Source: Paenibacillus durus
GTDB taxonomy: Bacteria; Bacillota; Bacilli; Paenibacillales; Paenibacillaceae
Length of the DNA stretch: 64,000 nt
Assembly: GCF_000756615.1 (NCBI RefSeq)
Contig: NZ_CP009288.1
Span: forward strand, 930,001-994,000
Direction of reading: 5' to 3'
The position numbers and the translations under genes were made by a program. Below, in pieces: positions 9,801 to 16,363 of the stretch (position 1 is its first letter; every line of letters begins with the position of its first letter). The notes under the pieces are model-generated. The model made no database searches. It saw only the letters and a program-made list of their open reading frames with translations, and had not been told where the DNA came from.

Positions 9801-9979
9801 AAAGATATATTTTAACTTCATTAAAAAGAGAATTTGCCAGTGAAAATGGAACGGAGCTTAATGAAATTCTTCCTAAAATGAGTCCTCTTAATCCTCAGTA
9901 TTTAACAAAAAAGCAGAGCGTTTTTCAGAAAATATCTGCCTTTGTAGATAAGTTTAAGGGAGTAGGTGGAAAGATTTAA
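6881..9979 (+). CDS. hsdR: Type I restriction-modification system, endonuclease/translocase subunit HsdR
   Basis: A 1032-residue restriction subunit. The N-terminal PD-(D/E)xK nuclease domain shows RYDVTILVNGLPLVQVELKK (Asp, then Glu-x-Lys). The superfamily 2 motor follows, with motif I HTTGSGKTLTSF, the DEAH-type motif IFDEAHRSQFGE, motif III FGFTGTPIF and later motifs including GMFLTGFDAPTLNTL and QAFSRTNRIY. The C-terminal third is helical and should dock on the methylase core. The ATG has a purine-rich AGGGGGG about 8 bases upstream. Full family length with no interruption. It is the last gene of the restriction operon. Confidence 0.95.
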   Translation: MSDFKPIAESNNFIVLDKYTKIDQQGTNYQTEADLERELIQDLVNQGYEHLPSLITPEKMLANVHVQLQNLNNVQFSEAEWTRFCEQFLDKPSDNHIDKTRKIHNDYIYDFVFDDGHIQNIYLVDKKNIANNKMQVISQFEQKGTQANRYDVTILVNGLPLVQVELKKRGIAIREAFNQVHRYSKESFNSENSLFKYLQISVISNGTDSRYFANTTKRDKNSFDFTMNWARSDNTLIKDLKDFTATFFQKNTLLNILLKYSVFDVSDNLLIMRPYQIAATERILWKIKSSYLAKNWKTTESGGYIWHTTGSGKTLTSFKAARLATELDFIDKVFFVVDRKDLDFQTIKEYQRFSPDSVNGSESTAGLKRNIEKDDNKIIVTTIQKLNNLIKSETELPIYNKQVVFIFDEAHRSQFGEAQKNINKKFKKFYQFGFTGTPIFPENALGSETTASVFGRELHTYVITDAIRDEKVLKFKVDYNDVRPKFKTIEKEQDEKKLSAAENKEALLHPERIKEISQYILNNFKIKTHRLNANGKGFNAMFAVSNVDAAKLYYESLNNLQKESSKPLKIATIFSFAANEEQNAIGEILDETFEPSAMDSSAKEFLSLAIKDYNAMFKTNYGVESKEFQNYYRDLAKRVKNKEIDLLIVVGMFLTGFDAPTLNTLFVDKNLRYHGLMQAFSRTNRIYDSTKTFGNIVTFRDLEQATIDAIKCFGDDNTKNVVLEKSYREYMEGFTDVATGEARRGYVDVVKELQERFPKVEDITTEKDKKEFVKLFGEYMRIENILQNYDEYSDLKALQTIDISDPKALENFKSTHYVSDEDIAAMQEIKVLEERTIQDYRSSYNDIRDWLRREKTGKEKDNSSIDWDDVVFEVDLLKSQEINLDYILELIFEKNKKVKDKGLLVEEVRRLIRSSVGNRAKESLVVDFINQTDLDNFQDKASIIDAFFSFAQTEQKREAEELINTENLNEEAAKRYILTSLKREFASENGTELNEILPKMSPLNPQYLTKKQSVFQKISAFVDKFKGVGGKI

Positions 9980-10011
9980 TAAATCTAAAATAGAAAGTAC
10001 AATGTGAAGAA

Positions 10012-10233
10012 ATGGCAGAATTCAAATATAAAGTAACTCAAATACACGGCAGATTGTCGGAATCTTCAAAGGGTTGGACAAAGGAACTGAGAAGTATAAG
10101 CTGGAACGATAAAGAAGCTAAGTATGATATCCGTGAATGGTCGCTGGATCATGAGAAAATGGGCAAAGGTGTCACGTTGTCTAAGGAAGGGATTGTTACG
10201 CTGCGGGATTTGTTGAATGGGTTGGAGTTGTAG
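10012..10233 (+). CDS. PC4/YdbC-like single-stranded DNA-binding protein
   Basis: A 73-residue protein whose beta-rich pattern (KYKVTQIHG..., KELRSISWND, YDIREWSLDHEKMGKGVTLSKEGI) matches the YdbC/PC4 transcriptional-coactivator family. These homodimers bind single-stranded DNA or RNA. It sits 32 bases after hsdR and just before a terminator and the phage-type RNA polymerase. It could belong to either block. Its composition is less AT-rich than hsdR. Family assignment is from motif memory; its role here is unknown. Confidence 0.75.
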   Translation: MAEFKYKVTQIHGRLSESSKGWTKELRSISWNDKEAKYDIREWSLDHEKMGKGVTLSKEGIVTLRDLLNGLEL

Positions 10234-10291
10234 CTCGATACACACTACAAAGACATAGAAATTGTCGCATCTTTCCGAATATTGTAAGATG

Positions 10292-10325
10292 GAACTGAAG
10301 GCATGATTGCCCTCGGTTCTTTTTT
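10292..10325 (+). terminator. Hairpin plus T-run just before the RNA polymerase gene
   Basis: GAACTGAAGGC (10292-10302) pairs with GCCCTCGGTTC (10309-10319) with one mismatch, followed by six T. It is 58 bases after the PC4-like gene and only 30 bases before the polymerase start. It may end the upstream operon or act as an attenuator. Confidence 0.75.
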
Positions 10326-10354
10326 ATTCTCACTCTTCTCGGAGGTCACATAAG

Positions 10355-13300
10355 ATGAAGCAAAGACAAATTCGCATGTACAGTTTCAGACGGGAGTGTA
10401 TTTCCGAAGGGAGAATCACTGCCGAAAAAATAGAAGATCAAATCATTTCCCTATCAGATAGTTTTCTGATGTTTGCTTGGGAGTGTTATAAGAACGAGAA
10501 GATGGTCGATCAGCAACTCATCACTGAGATCATAAAAGTGATGCTGCCCAATTCAGAAGATGCTGCCAAGTCAGAGTGGGAAAACGGACTAACGTTCAAT
10601 GGTCATAAGTACTTGGCTTGGTTTGCAACGACTGGCGGCATGAAAATAGAGGATTCCGGCAAATGCGAGACATTTTTTATTCGCGAGGATTGCAGAGAAT
10701 TTGCTTCCGAGTTTGAAGAGTTAATTTCCTTCGGGAAGTTTAAGGAAATCGAAGAAAGTAGAGCGAAGGTCTGTATCAACAAGGATATTCTCAGCCGGAT
10801 TTCGCTTGGAGTTAGCAGTTCTAGTATGGCAGGGGACATGCCCGATATCATTGTACTGCCCCAGCCGCATTTTAGGATAACAAAGGATTATAAGACTGTT
10901 GAGAAGATTACCAAGGAAGTGGACGGTAAGAATCAGGTTGATTATGAGGTGGTTAACCATCCATTTGATGATGAGATCGATGTGTTCGATGGTGGAGCGA
11001 TTGCAACTCCAGAGGTATTCTCACAAATTCAGAAATCATTGCAATTAAACTATCCCGTTGAGTTTGCCATCATCAGAGGATATGGGATCGGTATTAAAGG
11101 GATGATTACTAGGTTTGACATCATTGGATATTTGGACGATACCTATACAACAGATACGGAATATTGCCGTAAAGTGGATGGCTCCTATCAGCTAAAGGAT
11201 ATGTGGAACGAATGGCAAACTGTAACGGACAATACGATGTTGCTCAACGAGAGCATGGTCAAGCTTGCTAAATATTATAAAACCGAAAACGGCGAGAACT
11301 GGAGTACATACCAAGAAAGACTTGCCTCGGTTGACTCTAAGTATCAGGACATCATTGGCAAGCTGTATATTACAAAAGTAAATAAGCGTGATGAGGATAT
11401 TGAAAATTACAGAAGAACAAGCTACCAATTAATCAATGCGCTTGCACTAAGCAAGGCAGATTACTATGAGTTATTAAAGGATGAAGTGAAGTCCTACAAG
11501 AAAATACTGAAACCATTCGACAAGGCTAGTGACGCAGATGAATGGATCATCAATATGGATGCAATTCGGCTGTTTTTCAAAAATATCATCCATTCAAATC
11601 ATGAAGATGAAACCGAACTTCAAGAGGAAGTAAAACGTTTGAGCCAGAATGTCGCTACCAAATGCGAAGAATTGCTTCATATCTCGGAAGATTTTATTAA
11701 GCTGCGTTATGTTCGAACCACACTCGCAAGATTGATTGAAAAGCGATGCCGAGAACTCGCAAGTGGTAAATTCACAGTGAAAGCAAAGTATCAGTATATC
11801 GCTGTTTGTCCGATATCCTATCTTCATTGGGCAATGTATCGTAATCAAGGTGTGGACGGACTTCAAGCTGGACAGTTTTACAGTGCAGACTGTGAGCATG
11901 GAGATGTAAGAACGATCAACAGGAATCCGTTATGTGCATACTCAGAAGTCCATAACGTTACCTTTGTCAGGAATGCTAAGCTCGATAAGTGGCTGAGTCC
12001 TTGCAGAGAGTTGATATATTTCAATCAGCAATCGGATATTTTAGCTTTGATGTCGTCAGCAGATACTGATGGAGATGCATGTACGGTCATCGACAATGAG
12101 ATGATCCGAAATGCAGTCGTTGTGCCGAAAGATGGCAAGTATTTTATCAATAAAGATGATGGTCATAAAGAGGAAATGGAGTATACGCCAAGCAACCGAT
12201 TTTTGGCAACCTATAAAGCCAGTGGAAACTTGATCGGCAAGATCAGTCTTAAGGCTGCGAGTATTAATTCAGACAGTCAGCAAACGCCGGATTATTATGA
12301 TACTTTGAATCGTAAATTTATCTTTTGGTATGAGGTAAAGGACTTTGAGAATAGCCAAGAGTTTGTAAAAGGCAAATTAGATAACGGCGAATGGCTCACA
12401 ACCTACAAGGCCAGTGATCAGCTTAGAGAGTATATCAGGCAGCGGTTCTATGCAAATGAGAAGGATATTTATACGGTGCTTTATAATGCGATGGTGAGCA
12501 TCGATGCTCCCAAGACGCTTTATTTTCCAAGCGCAGCGGATATGGAAGTATTGAATGGCAAATACGGTAGAAAGGCATATTTTTTACAGTACCGCGAGAA
12601 TAAAGAAGATGTTGTTGAGAATCAGTATGAGTATACGTTTGGACTTCTGGATTGGTTTACTGGGGAGATCAAGAAGCACTTATTGGATGAAATTGAAAAA
12701 AGGCGAACAGAATTTCAAAATCGTGAGGATCTCATTCAAGGTAAATTGGTCAATGGCGATTACATTGTTGATGAATATGACGCATGTTTAAAGTCCGTTA
12801 GTGGACTTTATAGCAACTATACAGACGCTAGACAGCAAGCTGAAAATTCTTATCTCAGTCATAAGAGAAAGGAACAGAAGGCGAAGGAATACGAACAGAA
12901 CAATGGTTCTTGGGATCAATTTAAGGACGATGAATATGATGCCAAAATCACAGGATTGAAAGTATTGAGGTATCAGAGATATAAAGAAATCGATGCTGAA
13001 TATATTGTCCAAGCCGATACTTTGTTGAACAAATATGACATAACTACGATTGCCAATGCGATCGGTAACTTGCAGAATTGTACGGAGCATTTCATCATCA
13101 ATCTCTTTTATCCCGTTTTTGAGTACCTGAACCGAAAATTACAGAGTAACAGATACGGTTATAGGAAAGATGCTGATGGAGATATTTCATTTTTGGGAGA
13201 ACGATATGTGAAGGTTCCCATCGGTGCTGTAGTTAATAGCGATATCGTGCAATCGCATCATCTCGAAGAAAAGAAGCGGCTTAAGGTCATTCAGGTTAAG

Positions 13301-13576
13301 GCTGACATTCGAGCGCGAGTGCTGGATCATACCGTTATCGGCCTGATTAAATCAGAGTTGAAGAATCAGAAATATATCACCTTTGCGATCAAATTGGAAG
13401 ATGGCAAAGTAATCTTGTCGAGAGATGAAAAGCCTATGCTGGAAGTATTTGAGGACTGGCTCCAGATCAATCAATATAATTTGCTCATGTGTAGCAGTGT
13501 TAGAGTTGAACTGTTAGTCGATGTCGCTAAAAATATGAAAAGTTTAAAATTAACGGTGACTGAAATCAATGTATAG
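10355..13576 (+). CDS. Single-chain DNA-dependent RNA polymerase, YonO/RdRp-like (double-psi beta-barrel)
   Basis: A 1073-residue protein. The key motif is ADTDGD (Asp570, Asp572, Asp574), the metal-binding DxDGD signature of two-barrel RNA polymerases and of the single-chain YonO enzyme of phage SPbeta. The upstream barrel is visible as FDGGAIATPEVFSQI followed by an IRGYGIGIKGMITRFD-like strand (about residues 200-265). This corresponds to the 'DG.G.iS...A..I...KG' region of eukaryotic-type RdRps. The long C-terminal part is helical. The ATG at 10355 is preceded by GGAGGT 8 bases away. It is the first gene of element 1 and has an IS-split homologue at 45.2-49.9 kb. By analogy it would transcribe phage genes. 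No host-like beta or beta-prime landmarks outside the barrels are seen. Confidence 0.82.
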   Translation: MKQRQIRMYSFRRECISEGRITAEKIEDQIISLSDSFLMFAWECYKNEKMVDQQLITEIIKVMLPNSEDAAKSEWENGLTFNGHKYLAWFATTGGMKIEDSGKCETFFIREDCREFASEFEELISFGKFKEIEESRAKVCINKDILSRISLGVSSSSMAGDMPDIIVLPQPHFRITKDYKTVEKITKEVDGKNQVDYEVVNHPFDDEIDVFDGGAIATPEVFSQIQKSLQLNYPVEFAIIRGYGIGIKGMITRFDIIGYLDDTYTTDTEYCRKVDGSYQLKDMWNEWQTVTDNTMLLNESMVKLAKYYKTENGENWSTYQERLASVDSKYQDIIGKLYITKVNKRDEDIENYRRTSYQLINALALSKADYYELLKDEVKSYKKILKPFDKASDADEWIINMDAIRLFFKNIIHSNHEDETELQEEVKRLSQNVATKCEELLHISEDFIKLRYVRTTLARLIEKRCRELASGKFTVKAKYQYIAVCPISYLHWAMYRNQGVDGLQAGQFYSADCEHGDVRTINRNPLCAYSEVHNVTFVRNAKLDKWLSPCRELIYFNQQSDILALMSSADTDGDACTVIDNEMIRNAVVVPKDGKYFINKDDGHKEEMEYTPSNRFLATYKASGNLIGKISLKAASINSDSQQTPDYYDTLNRKFIFWYEVKDFENSQEFVKGKLDNGEWLTTYKASDQLREYIRQRFYANEKDIYTVLYNAMVSIDAPKTLYFPSAADMEVLNGKYGRKAYFLQYRENKEDVVENQYEYTFGLLDWFTGEIKKHLLDEIEKRRTEFQNREDLIQGKLVNGDYIVDEYDACLKSVSGLYSNYTDARQQAENSYLSHKRKEQKAKEYEQNNGSWDQFKDDEYDAKITGLKVLRYQRYKEIDAEYIVQADTLLNKYDITTIANAIGNLQNCTEHFIINLFYPVFEYLNRKLQSNRYGYRKDADGDISFLGERYVKVPIGAVVNSDIVQSHHLEEKKRLKVIQVKADIRARVLDHTVIGLIKSELKNQKYITFAIKLEDGKVILSRDEKPMLEVFEDWLQINQYNLLMCSSVRVELLVDVAKNMKSLKLTVTEINV

Positions 13577-13651
13577 GTGGGCAAGCTTGCGCTAAGGCTC
13601 ACTAGCCCTACGTGCTAGTTCCCTTAGTGCAAGTCGTCCCGACCCACTTTT
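13577..13651 (+). terminator. Long nested stem-loop and T-run after the RNA polymerase gene
   Basis: Three nested helices: GTGGG (13577-13581) with CCCAC (13643-13647); a 12-base arm at 13586-13597 with 13622-13633 (one G-U); and ACTAGC with GCTAGT at the tip. Four T follow. It begins at the polymerase stop codon. It is much more elaborate than a simple terminator. Confidence 0.75.
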
Positions 13652-13696
13652 GTGGAATAGTGGATAACTATTACTATAAATTTGATGGAGGTCACA

Positions 13697-13882
13697 ATGG
13701 ACAATACAATTGTCATCACTCAGTCTCGGATGGCTGGATGGTTGATGTTTAATGGATTCGGGAAAGTAAATGAACGCTTAGATTTGAAAGATAAGAATCG
13801 GGTAATTTATATTTTCAACGACTCACCCAAATTAAGGGAAACAATGAGAAAGTATAACCAAGTCAAAGTGAATTTGATTTAG
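13697..13882 (+). CDS. Small phage protein, DUF5659-like
   Basis: 61 residues from the ATG at 13697, which has GGAGGT 5 bases upstream. The pattern of an early strand, a Leu/Phe-Gly turn (WLMFNGFG), a second strand (RVIYIFND) and a C-terminal helix ending in tyrosine resembles the small DUF5659-type proteins of Firmicute phages. A protein of similar size and position (51298-51468) precedes the P-loop gene of element 2, which supports it being a real, conserved gene. Function unknown. Confidence 0.6.
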   Translation: MDNTIVITQSRMAGWLMFNGFGKVNERLDLKDKNRVIYIFNDSPKLRETMRKYNQVKVNLI

Positions 13883-13905
13883 GTATAGGCAGGTGATCAT
13901 AACGA

Positions 13906-16047
13906 ATGGAGCAGCCGACACAGAAGCAGATATATCAGCATATTCCCTATGCTAAGAAGAAGGAAATCAATGGCCAGTATTCAGAATTTGTATTTAGTCT
14001 CGATATTAATTCTTACAAAATAGATGATTTAGTTGTTGATAATGAAGAGGTTAATCGACTGGCTACAGACATATCAAATCATTTCATTGCAACATTTCAA
14101 CAGTCGTATGAGAAAGATGTGTCGGAAAAACAGAAACAATTCTCATATGATTGTGCGCGACTCATTTTTAGCGAATTAAAGCAGCCTGATAAAACAACAG
14201 TAATTCCGGCTAAAGCTGGGTTTGGAAAATCTACGCTAATTCTGTCCATACTCGAAACCGTCATCAATAGTCTAGGTGCATTTCGTGAAAACGAAAGCGC
14301 AGTGGATTTGGGCATGATTATCGTAAGTGATCGAATTGAAGATCTCAAAAAAACGCAGTCAAAAATCCGTGAGCGATTTGGCTACTATGATACATTCAAT
14401 CAAGAGGATTGGGTTTATGTCATGGAAGGCTGGAATAAAGAAAAATGTGAAAACGGTGTGGTCGAATATTATTCGGGTTGCTGTACGACTAGTAATTGCT
14501 CGTTATATAAGGATTGCTGGGTGTATAAACAACGGTTCGAGCAAAATGATAGCCCGATTGTTGCAATGACTAACGAGAGATTCTCATATTACCGAACTGA
14601 AAAAATGGATACTCTAAACTCATACAACACGTTTCATGGAACACTTCCTCGAAAAATAATTATTATTGACGAGAAGCCTGTCCTCGAAAAGCATGTTACC
14701 GTAGATGAAACAATTTTGCTTATACTATCTGAAGCAATCAATAACATTAATGTGCGCGATCCTATTGAGGATAGTAATAACAAGATGTATTTGAAGAATG
14801 TTCTTCACGAAATTCATGGGAGACTGTTGGAACTTCAAAAAAAGCATGCCATACATCGCAGTAGGATCATCCTTAATGATGAGGATATATTTGACGAGAA
14901 GTTTTTGCAGACGTTCTCTCGCTATTTTAAATATCAATTCACAGAAGAAATAACAGCAATCCAATTGCTATTTAAATCAGGTGGACTATTTTGTCATACA
15001 TCGAAACGGACGTTTTTTAAAGCGATCTTTCCGAAAGAGAAATTTCAAATTGAGAATTTTAGAACCTATATATTCGATGCTACAGGTGAAGGTGATCCTA
15101 GCTATACGGATGAGTTTATTCACTTCAACATTGATGATTACAAGGAATACTCGAATTTAACGTTTTATATTAATCTTGAAAATATGAGTAGAAACAGCAT
15201 TGAATCATCGCGTAATAAATTAGACATTGCAGCCAGATGGATTAATAATAAATTTCAGGAAGCTACTTATGTAGTTTCATATAAGACTTGTGGGAAGATG
15301 AATGCTAGTCAACGTTTGACCAAGCTGCTAAAAAGCAATAAACATGTAGTTTTAGATAAGGATAAGAACGGCAAAAATGTTGTCCCGTACTTTGGCAATA
15401 CAAAAGGTAAAAATCTATTTCAAAACTGCCGAAACATGGTTCAAATTGGATGGCCTCGATTACCCTCAGATGAAACAGTAGCTGCCTACATGTATACATT
15501 TGTTAATATGGAAAAGTTGAAACAACTCAGTGAGAGTGAAATGGATCAAGTACAGGGATATATTAAGTTCAATCCAACAAGCAGCAAATTTGGTCTTGAT
15601 AACATCAATATTTTTGAGTTAAAGAGAATGATGGTTGATCTGGAACAAGAAGTTTTTCGAACTAAGGTGAGGGATTTTAGTTCAAACGAGCCAGTTAATA
15701 TTTATCTATTCGGTGGAGATTATCGAATAAAGGAAATGATAGCTCAACGGTTTAAGGGGTGTAAATTTAGAGTTGAAGAAATTCCCGAATTTGCATTGGA
15801 GAAAAACAAGCAGAACGGCGAGGACAAAAAGGAAAAGAAGCTGTATAACTTTATAAATGAAAATTGGGATGGCCAGCCTATACTTCTGAAACAATTGCGC
15901 GATGATTTTAAGATCACTGAAACGTATTGGAGCAAGCTCATGAAAAAGAAGTTGATTAAAAATTTATTTGAAGCAAGGGGAATTAAAGCCTCAAAGTTAA
16001 AGGGCAAGGGGAAGGATAAGTATTTGCATCGTATTATCGATTCTTAA
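13906..16047 (+). CDS. P-loop NTPase, probable phage helicase-like factor
   Basis: 713 residues. Walker A is AKAGFGKST (about residues 103-111). Walker B-like is KIIIIDEKPVLEKH (about 248-261), with DEKP where helicases have DExx. A cysteine group in between (CCTTSNCSLYKDCW, near residues 190-205) could bind metal. Later come a motif III/V-like IFDATGEG and a basic C-terminal tail with a winged-helix-like segment (LLKQLRDDFKITETYWSKLMKK). The homologue at 51489-53540 keeps the same landmarks (MGHGKTT, LLIVDEKPSF, LVLDGTAK). In both elements it follows the RNA polymerase. The family is not one I can name; superfamily 2 helicase-like is the best guess. Confidence 0.65.
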   Translation: MEQPTQKQIYQHIPYAKKKEINGQYSEFVFSLDINSYKIDDLVVDNEEVNRLATDISNHFIATFQQSYEKDVSEKQKQFSYDCARLIFSELKQPDKTTVIPAKAGFGKSTLILSILETVINSLGAFRENESAVDLGMIIVSDRIEDLKKTQSKIRERFGYYDTFNQEDWVYVMEGWNKEKCENGVVEYYSGCCTTSNCSLYKDCWVYKQRFEQNDSPIVAMTNERFSYYRTEKMDTLNSYNTFHGTLPRKIIIIDEKPVLEKHVTVDETILLILSEAINNINVRDPIEDSNNKMYLKNVLHEIHGRLLELQKKHAIHRSRIILNDEDIFDEKFLQTFSRYFKYQFTEEITAIQLLFKSGGLFCHTSKRTFFKAIFPKEKFQIENFRTYIFDATGEGDPSYTDEFIHFNIDDYKEYSNLTFYINLENMSRNSIESSRNKLDIAARWINNKFQEATYVVSYKTCGKMNASQRLTKLLKSNKHVVLDKDKNGKNVVPYFGNTKGKNLFQNCRNMVQIGWPRLPSDETVAAYMYTFVNMEKLKQLSESEMDQVQGYIKFNPTSSKFGLDNINIFELKRMMVDLEQEVFRTKVRDFSSNEPVNIYLFGGDYRIKEMIAQRFKGCKFRVEEIPEFALEKNKQNGEDKKEKKLYNFINENWDGQPILLKQLRDDFKITETYWSKLMKKKLIKNLFEARGIKASKLKGKGKDKYLHRIIDS

Positions 16048-16096
16048 CTTATACAGTTTTCTATAATAATATATATAGGAAACAGTGCAAGTTAAG
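16043..16096 (+). promoter_or_regulatory. Long imperfect hairpin over the stop of the P-loop gene
   Basis: CTTAACTT (16043-16050) pairs with AAGTTAAG (16089-16096). Inside, the helix continues as GTTTTCTATA with TATATAGGAAAC, with a few bulges. The stop codon lies in the 5' arm. A hairpin with a similar core but different outer arms follows the homologous gene in element 2. Confidence 0.55.
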
Positions 16097-16129
16097 GAAT
16101 CCGTAATAAGCCGCATTGGGGTTGGGTGT

Positions 16130-16214
16130 GGGAGGGGAAACGGCGGCGAAAAACAATTCTCCGTAGTGTAGCAGCGCGAAACGTAGGAAATTGTTCGAGA
16201 GTTTCCCCTATCCC
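16130..16214 (+). other. Structured non-coding stretch before the topoisomerase gene
   Basis: GGGAGGGGAAAC (16130-16141) pairs with GTTTCCCC-TA-TCCC (16201-16214). Inside it, AACAATT (16152-16158) pairs with AATTGTT (16189-16195). This GC-richer, G-heavy segment differs from its AT-rich surroundings and holds no convincing reading frame. Together with the hairpins on either side it fills the 316-base gap between the P-loop and topoisomerase genes. Confidence 0.5.
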
Positions 16215-16253
16215 ATGACTTATACAGTGCTATATATTAATAACACAGATGAT

Positions 16254-16279
16254 GAGCCGTATTCGTATGGCTCTTTTTT
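16254..16279 (+). terminator. UUCG-capped hairpin with T-run upstream of the topoisomerase gene
   Basis: GAGCCGTA and TATGGCTC form an eight-base stem with a TTCG tetraloop, followed by six T. It lies 206 bases after the previous stop and 85 bases before the TTG start of the next gene. Confidence 0.8.
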
Positions 16280-16363
16280 GTTGTCATTTTACTGTTTCAA
16301 ATTTGCACTTTTTGCAGCTGAATTTATCCTGTTCAAAACAAATCAAAGGGGAGAGATTTTAAT

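Noticed and set aside
12555..12791. Plus-strand frame inside the RNA polymerase gene
   Set aside because: An out-of-frame shadow of the polymerase coding sequence.
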